11,638 nt of DNA, taken from assembly GCA_020722165.1 (NCBI GenBank), contig DYLI01000037.1, positions 1-11,638 on the forward strand. Reading direction: 5' to 3'. Source of the DNA: Halothiobacillus neapolitanus. Lineage in GTDB: Bacteria; Pseudomonadota; Gammaproteobacteria; Halothiobacillales; Halothiobacillaceae. Shown here one piece after another: positions 7,227-11,638 of the stretch. Both the position numbers and the translations under genes were made by a program. A model generated the notes under the pieces. That model was not told the DNA's origin and did no database searches. It saw only the letters and a list, made by a program, of their open reading frames with translations. Position 1 is the first letter of the stretch. Every line of letters starts with the position of its first letter.

Positions 7227-8089
7227 GCACCGCCAAACGTGGCCTGGGGCGCGGTCTGGGCGCGCTGCTATCTTCTGCCGAAGCCCCGCGTGAGGGCGAA
7301 ATTTTGTCCTTGGCAATTAGCCGCATTCGCCCCAACCCGTGGCAACCGCGCCAAGTATTCGATGCCGAAATGCTCGAACAGCTCGCCCAATCCATTCGGA
7401 GCCAAGGCTTGCTGCAACCAATCGTGGTGCGCCCGGCGGGAGACGACTACGAACTGATTGCGGGCGAACGCCGCTGGCGTGCCTGTGGTCTGGCTGAACT
7501 CACTCACCTCCCCGCCGTGGTGCGTCATGTCGATGATCGCACCACCGCCGCGCTGGCGCTGGTGGAAAACCTGCAACGCGAAGACTTGAATGCGCTGGAA
7601 AAAGCGCTCGGTATCAAGCGCCTGATTGATGATTTTGGCCTGACGCATCAACAAGCCGGCGAGGCGCTCGGGCATTCACGCGCTCATGTGAGCAACCTTT
7701 TACGCCTGCTCGACTTGACTCCCGCCGTGCAAGGCCTGGTAGAAAGCGGCCAGCTGGATATGGGTCATGCGCGTGCGCTCCTGCCGCTGACAAAAGCTCA
7801 GCAAGAAGAATTAGCTGAAAAAATTGCCGCACGCCCAATGTCAGTGCGCGAGGTCGAGGCTGCGGTCAATCGACTCTTGCTTGCCAAAGATGAAGCGCCA
7901 GCCCGCCAAATCAAGCCCGATGCAAATATCAGCGCGCTCGAACGCCGCTTGAGTGAGCATTTGGGAACCGCCGTCGAAATCCGCCACGGCCAACGCGGCA
8001 AGGGCAACATTGTGCTGCGCTATGGCTCTTTGGATGATCTGGATGCCCTGCTTTCACGCTTGAATATCGTAAGCAGTACGACCGAATAA
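7223..8089 (+). CDS. parB: Chromosome-partitioning protein ParB (Spo0J)
   Basis: A 288-residue ParB/Spo0J protein, a CTP-dependent DNA clamp that loads at parS and spreads. The N-terminus RGLGRGLGALL (6-16) is the basic segment that stimulates ParA. NPWQPRQVF (38-46) and the CTP-site motif GERRWRA (81-87) follow, then ENLQREDLNALEKA (115-128). The parS-reading helix-turn-helix lies about 139-162 (GLTHQQAGEALGHSRAHVSNLL). GHARAL (181-186) and a C-terminal dimerisation domain end the protein. The ATG overlaps the parA stop. I saw no exact parS palindrome (TGTTTCACGTGAAACA or close variants) in the window. Downstream lies pilC and not the atp operon that follows parB in many gammaproteobacteria. 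Confidence 0.96.
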   Translation: MSTAKRGLGRGLGALLSSAEAPREGEILSLAISRIRPNPWQPRQVFDAEMLEQLAQSIRSQGLLQPIVVRPAGDDYELIAGERRWRACGLAELTHLPAVVRHVDDRTTAALALVENLQREDLNALEKALGIKRLIDDFGLTHQQAGEALGHSRAHVSNLLRLLDLTPAVQGLVESGQLDMGHARALLPLTKAQQEELAEKIAARPMSVREVEAAVNRLLLAKDEAPARQIKPDANISALERRLSEHLGTAVEIRHGQRGKGNIVLRYGSLDDLDALLSRLNIVSSTTE

Positions 8090-8220
8090 AAACGTGTGTG
8101 GTCTGATTACGACGCATACACGCAAAACCCCTAGGCAAAATGACCAAGCCTCTCCTACACTCGCAAATAATTTCGTTACAAAGCCCACTCAAGGGCACGA
8201 CCTAGGCACGAGGGCATCGC
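8090..8220. promoter_or_regulatory. parB-pilC intergenic region, probable pilC promoter zone
   Basis: 131 bases that probably carry the pilC promoter. From the left they hold an imperfect dyad CGTGTGTG (8093-8100) / CATACACG (8115-8122) without a T-run, so it is not a convincing terminator. Next come CCTAGGCAAAA (8130-8140) and a TACACT -10-like hexamer (8156-8161), then a second CCTAGGCA (8201-8208). A good ribosome site GAGGG (8210-8214) lies 6 bases before the pilC ATG. A GG-N10-GC sigma-54-like pattern at 8194-8207 is discussed under rejected items. Confidence 0.45.
8130..8140. repeat. CCTAGGCAAAA motif, copy 1
   Basis: An 11-base motif built on the palindrome CCTAGG, found here upstream of pilC and again at 11456-11466 in the next long intergenic region. 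A shortened CCTAGGCA copy is at 8201-8208. It may be a regulator site shared by these genes, or chance. Confidence 0.4.
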
Positions 8221-9462
8221 ATGGCGCAGGCGAAAAAACTGGACAAGGAACGTATCGGTGACAACAAAGTCACGTGGTCTTGGGAAGGCAAAGGCAAAAA
8301 AGGCGAGGTTATTCGCGGTGAAGTCCTTGCCGTAAGTGAGATCCAAGCCCGCGCTTCCTTGCGTCAGCAAGGCGTGATGGTGCTCAAAATCAAGAAAAAG
8401 CCCAAGGCCTTGTTCAGTAGCGGCAAGCCGGTCGAACCTGGCGATATTGCCGGTTTTGCGCGCCAATTAGCCGTGATGATGCAAGCGGGTATGCCACTGC
8501 TCCAAGGCTTGGAAATCATTGCGCAAAGCTCTGAAAAGCCCTCCATGACCAAGCTGGTTACGGCGATTAAAGATGATGTTTCCGGAGGTATTTCGCTCGG
8601 TAACGCACTTAAAAACCAACCGCTGTACTTCGATAATCTTTTCGTCAGCCTGGTGATTGCGGGTGAAAACGCCGGTGCGCTGGAAGCCATTCTTGAGCGT
8701 ATTGCCGTCTACAAGGAAAAATCTGAAAGCCTGAAAAAGAAAATCAAAAAAGCGCTGACATACCCGATTGCCGTATTAGTGGTTGCGTTTATCGTGACGG
8801 CGATTCTGTTGATCTTTGTGGTACCCGTTTTCGCCGAGGTGTTTGGCAGCTTTGGTGCTGAGCTTCCGGCTTTTACCCTGTGGGTACTTGGGCTTTCCAA
8901 GGCATTCCAGGCCTATTGGTGGGCGATTTTCGGTAGTATCGGCGCTGCCATTTTCACCTTCACCTACTTCAAAAAGCGCTCCAAAGCCTTCCAGATATTT
9001 CTAGACAAGCTCATTCTGCATATTCCGCTGGTCGGCCCGCTAACGCACAAAGCCGCTGTGGCGCGTTTTGCGCGCACGCTGTCCACCATGTTCGCCGCCG
9101 GTGTGCCGCTGGTTGAGGCTATGGGCTCGGTGGCCGGTGCGACCGGTAACTATGTGTATGAAACGGCTGTATTAGACATGCGCGACATGACCGAACAAGG
9201 CCAGGCCATGCGCATCTCCATGCAGCAATCCGGCTTATTCCCGATGATGGTGATCCAAATGATCGGTATTGGTGAAGAAACTGGCGAAATCGACAAGATG
9301 CTGAGCAAGGTTGCTGATATTTATGAAGAAGAAGTGGACAACATGGTCGATGCGCTGGCCAGCCTGATGGAGCCGATGATTATGGCCTTCCTCGGCGTGG
9401 TGGTTGGTGGCTTGGTCATTGCCATGTACCTGCCAATCTTCAAGCTCGGTTCGGTGGTTTAA
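8221..9462 (+). CDS. pilC: Type IV pilus inner-membrane platform protein PilC
   Basis: A 413-residue member of the GspF/PilC family, the inner-membrane platform that couples the PilB extension and PilT retraction ATPases to pilin insertion. Two T2SSF repeats are visible. The first runs from about residue 79 (GFARQLAVMMQAGMPLLQGL) to about 200, and the second from about 281 (ARFARTLSTMFAAGVPLVEA) to about 400. The matching motifs are GENAGALEAIL (148-158) and GEETGEIDKML (351-361). Membrane segments lie near 181-205, 231-250 and 385-405. The soluble N-terminal 75 residues (VTWSWEGKGKKGEVIRGEV) are typical of PilC rather than GspF. The start has a strong ribosome site. The usual upstream neighbour pilB is absent; parB lies there instead. 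PilD follows after 5 bases. Confidence 0.95.
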   Translation: MAQAKKLDKERIGDNKVTWSWEGKGKKGEVIRGEVLAVSEIQARASLRQQGVMVLKIKKKPKALFSSGKPVEPGDIAGFARQLAVMMQAGMPLLQGLEIIAQSSEKPSMTKLVTAIKDDVSGGISLGNALKNQPLYFDNLFVSLVIAGENAGALEAILERIAVYKEKSESLKKKIKKALTYPIAVLVVAFIVTAILLIFVVPVFAEVFGSFGAELPAFTLWVLGLSKAFQAYWWAIFGSIGAAIFTFTYFKKRSKAFQIFLDKLILHIPLVGPLTHKAAVARFARTLSTMFAAGVPLVEAMGSVAGATGNYVYETAVLDMRDMTEQGQAMRISMQQSGLFPMMVIQMIGIGEETGEIDKMLSKVADIYEEEVDNMVDALASLMEPMIMAFLGVVVGGLVIAMYLPIFKLGSVV

Positions 9463-9467
9463 CCTTG

Positions 9468-10355
9468 ATGGAAAACGCCTCAACCCTGGAGATCATTGCC
9501 GCGTACCCCTTGATGTTTTACTCCGTGACTGCGCTGCTTGGCCTGCTGGTCGGCAGCTTCCTCAATGTGGTCATCCTGCGACTACCGAAAATGATGGAAG
9601 CACGCTGGCACAGTGAATGCCGCGAGTTGCTTGGGCACGCGCACGACGAGGAGAGCGAAAAGGCCACAGCCTTCAATATCGCCTACCCAGCCTCGCACTG
9701 CCCAAGCTGCGGGCACGAATTGCGCTGGTGGGAAAATCTTCCGCTACTTAGCTACATCCTCCTGCGCGGACGCTGCTCGTCCTGCAAAACCCGCATCTCG
9801 CCGCAATACCCCTTGGTCGAAGCGGCAGGGGCAGGTTTGGCAATCTTGGCGGCGTTTTTTATCCCCTTCGGCTGGCCTTTGCTCTTTGCTTTGGTGCTGG
9901 TCTGGGCTTTACTGGCACTGACCGTCATTGACCTCAACACCATGCTGCTGCCCGATCAAATCACCCTGCCACTCGTGTGGCTTGGACTATTGGTCAATAT
10001 TGGCGGCACATTCACCAGCCTGCCGGAAGCCGTCATCGGCGCAGCGGCAGGCTACATGACGCTCTGGCTGGTGTATCAGGGCTTCAGGCTACTCACCGGC
10101 AAGGAGGGCATGGGTTTTGGCGATTTCAAACTCCTCGCCGCGCTTGGTGCATGGATGGGCTGGCAGGCGTTGCCCGGCATTATTCTAATGTCCAGCCTCG
10201 TCGGCGCCATCGTCGGTATCAGCCTGATGCTGCTCCGCAAAAAAGATGCCAGCATGGCCATACCTTTTGGCCCTTACCTCGCCGCTGCAGGGGTGATCTG
10301 GTTCTTTTTTGGCAGCCAGATCAGCACCGCCTACCTTGGCGGTATCACGCCCTAA
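9468..10355 (+). CDS. pilD: Prepilin peptidase / N-methyltransferase PilD
   Basis: A 295-residue bifunctional membrane enzyme that cuts the type III leader of prepilins and pseudopilins and methylates the new N-terminal residue. The N-terminal part has a membrane segment with GSFLNVVILRLP (29-40). The cytosolic zinc-binding region has two CxxC pairs, C78/C81 and C103/C106, the family form seen in type IV pilus enzymes. The two catalytic aspartates of this aspartic protease family are D155 (TVIDLNTMLLPD) and D219 in GMGFGD. FGPYLAAAG lies near the end. I chose the ATG at 9468 over the in-frame TTG one codon earlier; GGTGG 10 bases upstream fits as its ribosome site. It lies 5 bases after pilC and 13 bases before coaE, in one operon. 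Confidence 0.95.
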   Translation: MENASTLEIIAAYPLMFYSVTALLGLLVGSFLNVVILRLPKMMEARWHSECRELLGHAHDEESEKATAFNIAYPASHCPSCGHELRWWENLPLLSYILLRGRCSSCKTRISPQYPLVEAAGAGLAILAAFFIPFGWPLLFALVLVWALLALTVIDLNTMLLPDQITLPLVWLGLLVNIGGTFTSLPEAVIGAAAGYMTLWLVYQGFRLLTGKEGMGFGDFKLLAALGAWMGWQALPGIILMSSLVGAIVGISLMLLRKKDASMAIPFGPYLAAAGVIWFFFGSQISTAYLGGITP

Positions 10356-10368
10356 ACGTCGCGCCGCC

Positions 10369-10980
10369 ATGTTGACCATCGGCCTCACCGGCGGCATTGC
10401 CAGCGGAAAATCCAGTGTTGCCGCGCAGTTCGCCGCGCTCGGTGTGCCGATTATCGACACGGATCGGATTGCGCGTGAACTCGTCATTCCTGGGCAGCCA
10501 GCCCTGCAAAGCATTGTTGAACACTTTGGTGCTCAAGCTCTACACGCAGACGGCCAACTCAACCGTGCCTGGCTACGCCAACGCATATTTAGCGACCCAG
10601 AGGCGCGCGCGGCACTCAACGCCATCATGCACCCACGCATCCGCGCCCGTGTCGAGGATGAACTAGGAAAACTCAAGCAACCCTATGCCATCGTCGCCAT
10701 CCCGCTGCTCGTTGAAAGCCAAAGCTACGACGACCTGGTGCAGCGTGTTTTAGTTGTTGACCTTGATGAAGCCGAGCAACTGCACCGCCTGATAGCACGC
10801 GACAAAATCAATGCAAACCAAGCCCACGCCGCGTTGAGTGCCCAGACCACCCGCGCTCAGCGCCTAGCCCGTGCGGATGATCTGATCGATAACAATGGCT
10901 CGCCCGAAGAGCTCGCGGCACAAATCAACCTCCTGCATGAGCATTACACCCAACTCGCCAAGGTATCTGTACGCCCATAA
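10369..10980 (+). CDS. coaE: Dephospho-CoA kinase
   Basis: A 203-residue P-loop kinase that phosphorylates the 3' hydroxyl of dephospho-CoA, the last step of coenzyme A synthesis, in the cytosol. The P-loop is GLTGGIASGKSSV (5-17). DTDRIAREL (30-38), HPRIR (88-92), IPLLVES (111-117) and ADDLIDNNGS (169-178) are all family marks. The frame is open 60 bases further upstream, but that extension overlaps pilD, and MLTIGLTGG is the normal N-terminus, so I start at 10369. The pilD-coaE order is common in gammaproteobacteria and probably reflects co-transcription, not a shared function. No strong ribosome site is seen. The stop is 7 bases from the convergent neighbour's stop. Confidence 0.95.
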   Translation: MLTIGLTGGIASGKSSVAAQFAALGVPIIDTDRIARELVIPGQPALQSIVEHFGAQALHADGQLNRAWLRQRIFSDPEARAALNAIMHPRIRARVEDELGKLKQPYAIVAIPLLVESQSYDDLVQRVLVVDLDEAEQLHRLIARDKINANQAHAALSAQTTRAQRLARADDLIDNNGSPEELAAQINLLHEHYTQLAKVSVRP

Positions 10981-10987
10981 TCGGCGA

Positions 10988-11437
10988 TTAGGTCGCGTCG
11001 CCATGCTGCCGCAACGCCCCCGCCTCAACCTTCAGCCGCGCCCGCAAACGCCTGAACTCATCCTTGCTCAAACTATCGCGCATCAAGCTCACACCCAAAT
11101 ACCGCCCATCGTCGAGCCGCAAATCCAAAAACACCCACCACGGCAAAGAACGGCAGCCTTGCGCATTCAAACGCGCCCCCACCCACCGGCCTTGGGGTAT
11201 CTCCAACTGCCACAAGTCACCCTTCCCCCATTGCAAGCGACGGAGAGGCGAGGGCTTATGCCAAGTCATCCACGCCGAAAGCACTAGCCCGCCACTCCCC
11301 GACACCGCCAACCACCACGGCAATACTGCAAGCCAAAGTGCCGCCAAAACCAAACCATGCGCCCACAGCAAGACCCAACGCATCCACATCGAAGGTTGAG
11401 GACGCAAAACCAGCAATGCTTCAGTTCGATTTTTCAT
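10988..11437 (-). CDS. ygfX: YgfX/CptA-like inner-membrane protein
   Basis: A 149-residue protein. Residues about 18-57 form a hydrophobic helical hairpin rich in Trp and Leu. A cytosolic beta-rich part follows, with WQLEIPQGRWVGARL (76-90), and the protein closes with RDSLSKDEFRRLRARLK (120-136). This layout (short N-terminus, two membrane helices, then a DSL...FRRLR segment near the C-terminus) is that of the YgfX/CptA family. In E. coli YgfX was described as a toxin that inhibits MreB/FtsZ assembly with SdhE (YgfY/CptB) as partner. No sdhE-like gene lies beside it here, so a toxin role is not supported by context. Low sequence conservation in this family leaves some doubt. The start ATG has no clear ribosome site. 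Confidence 0.68.
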   Translation of the reverse strand: MKNRTEALLVLRPQPSMWMRWVLLWAHGLVLAALWLAVLPWWLAVSGSGGLVLSAWMTWHKPSPLRRLQWGKGDLWQLEIPQGRWVGARLNAQGCRSLPWWVFLDLRLDDGRYLGVSLMRDSLSKDEFRRLRARLKVEAGALRQHGDAT

Positions 11438-11455
11438 ATATTAGAATGATCAACA

Positions 11456-11466
11456 CCTAGGCAAAA
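11456..11466. repeat. CCTAGGCAAAA motif, copy 2
   Basis: Identical over 11 bases to the motif at 8130-8140 upstream of pilC. The palindromic CCTAGG core means it could be read from either strand, so it could act on either of the divergent genes here. Confidence 0.4.
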
Positions 11467-11503
11467 CTAGATGTAGTGAAAAAAAATATTCCCATAAATT
11501 AAG

Positions 11504-11512
11504 TGCTATCCT
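11504..11512 (+). promoter_or_regulatory. Candidate extended -10 promoter
   Basis: TGC-TATCCT: a TGn extension directly before a hexamer matching TATAAT in 4 of 6 bases, 37 bases upstream of the plus-strand ATG at 11550. No clear -35 box is seen. Confidence 0.3.
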
Positions 11513-11549
11513 AGATGATTTAACCTACCCCAAAAAAAGAGCCATTAAT

Positions 11550-11638
11550 ATGCATTATCTCCGCTCGCTTATCCTGCCTGTCATTAGCATGACTCTCCTT
11601 ACGCCCTCATTCGCGGGCGACTTTATTTACACCATGCA
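11550..11638 (+). CDS. Secreted protein, N-terminal fragment (cut by window edge)
   Basis: Only the first 29 residues are in the window. They read as a Sec signal peptide: MHYLRS with one Arg, a hydrophobic core LILPVISMTLLTP, and a likely cleavage site after SFA, before GDFIYTM. The mature protein would be periplasmic, outer-membrane or extracellular. There is no lipobox cysteine. An AGAG lies some 9 bases before the ATG. The family cannot be named from this much sequence. The AT-rich upstream DNA contrasts with the housekeeping genes to the left. Confidence 0.6.
   Translation, partial: MHYLRSLILPVISMTLLTPSFAGDFIYTM

Larger units (their letters stand above)
11438..11549. promoter_or_regulatory. 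AT-rich divergent intergenic region
   Basis: 112 bases between the minus-strand YgfX-like gene and the plus-strand secreted-protein gene. It contains a CCTAGGCAAAA motif (11456-11466), an A-run at 11479-11486 and two CTAGATG copies (11467-11473 and 11511-11517). It is much more AT-rich than the rest of the window (10 of 40 bases G or C at 11471-11510). It presumably carries both promoters. Confidence 0.5.

Noticed and set aside
3923..8089. Replication origin or parS near mnmG-parAB
   Set aside because: These genes often lie near oriC, but I saw no TTATCCACA-type DnaA boxes and no exact or near-exact parS palindrome. A CCACGTGATC stretch near 6695 only shares the CACGTG core.
8093..8122. Rho-independent terminator after parB
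   Set aside because: The stem CGTGTGTG/CATACACG is imperfect, the loop is 14 bases, and CAAAACCCC follows it instead of a T-run.
8146..8160. Half REP-like unit (minus strand GTAGGAGAGGCTTGG) before pilC
   Set aside because: It begins GTAGG like the 3807-3869 element but has no self-complementary stem and no partner on the other strand.
8194..8208. Sigma-54-like promoter GGCACG-N4-AGGCA upstream of pilC
   Set aside because: The GG-N10-GC spacing fits, but the expected transcription start would fall at about 8219, after the strong ribosome site GAGGG (8210-8214), so such a transcript could not use that site. The TT before GC is also missing.
10309..10368. Longer coaE start 20 codons upstream
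   Set aside because: It overlaps the end of pilD, and the added residues are not seen in the CoaE family; MLTIGLTGG is the normal N-terminus.

Overview
The window reads as chromosomal DNA of a gammaproteobacterium. The best evidence is a Pseudomonas-type spermidine synthase with a GGGDCG motif, an OxyR with the enterobacterial cysteine pair, the gene order mnmG-rsmG-parA-parB, the type IV pilus pair pilC-pilD followed by coaE, and a YgfX/CptA-like protein. Genus cannot be fixed from this sequence. Coding density is very high and the DNA is moderately GC-rich, except for an AT-rich patch at the right end.

Layout. 1-243: non-coding DNA holding a long nested inverted repeat (13-153). 244-1368 (-): thiO, glycine oxidase. 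1367-2308 (+): oxyR, peroxide-sensing LysR regulator; its start codon overlaps that of thiO (CATG) and its stop codon overlaps that of the next gene (TTAA). 2305-2760 (-): membrane-anchored cold-shock-domain protein. 2907-3797 (+): speE. 3807-3869: paired GTAG-headed REP-like palindrome. 3923-8089 (+): mnmG-rsmG-parA-parB, in which each gene overlaps the next by ATGA, forming one translationally coupled tRNA modification / 16S methylation / chromosome partition operon. 8090-8220: a short intergenic gap that looks like a synteny junction. 8221-10980 (+): pilC-pilD-coaE, for type IV pilus assembly, prepilin processing and the last step of CoA synthesis. 10988-11437 (-): YgfX-like membrane protein. 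11438-11549: AT-rich divergent promoter region. 11550-end (+): start of a predicted secreted protein cut by the window edge.

How the genes relate. The left part pairs an H2O2-producing enzyme (ThiO) with an H2O2 sensor (OxyR) in a divergent arrangement with no intergenic DNA. The middle is a housekeeping cluster for translation fidelity and chromosome segregation. The right is a type IV pilus cluster that lacks pilB at its usual place. I found no clear new multi-gene system. The most unusual items are the thiO/oxyR overlap, the nested palindrome at 13-153, the REP-like doublet before mnmG, the parB-pilC junction, and a short repeated motif (CCTAGGCA) in two intergenic regions.
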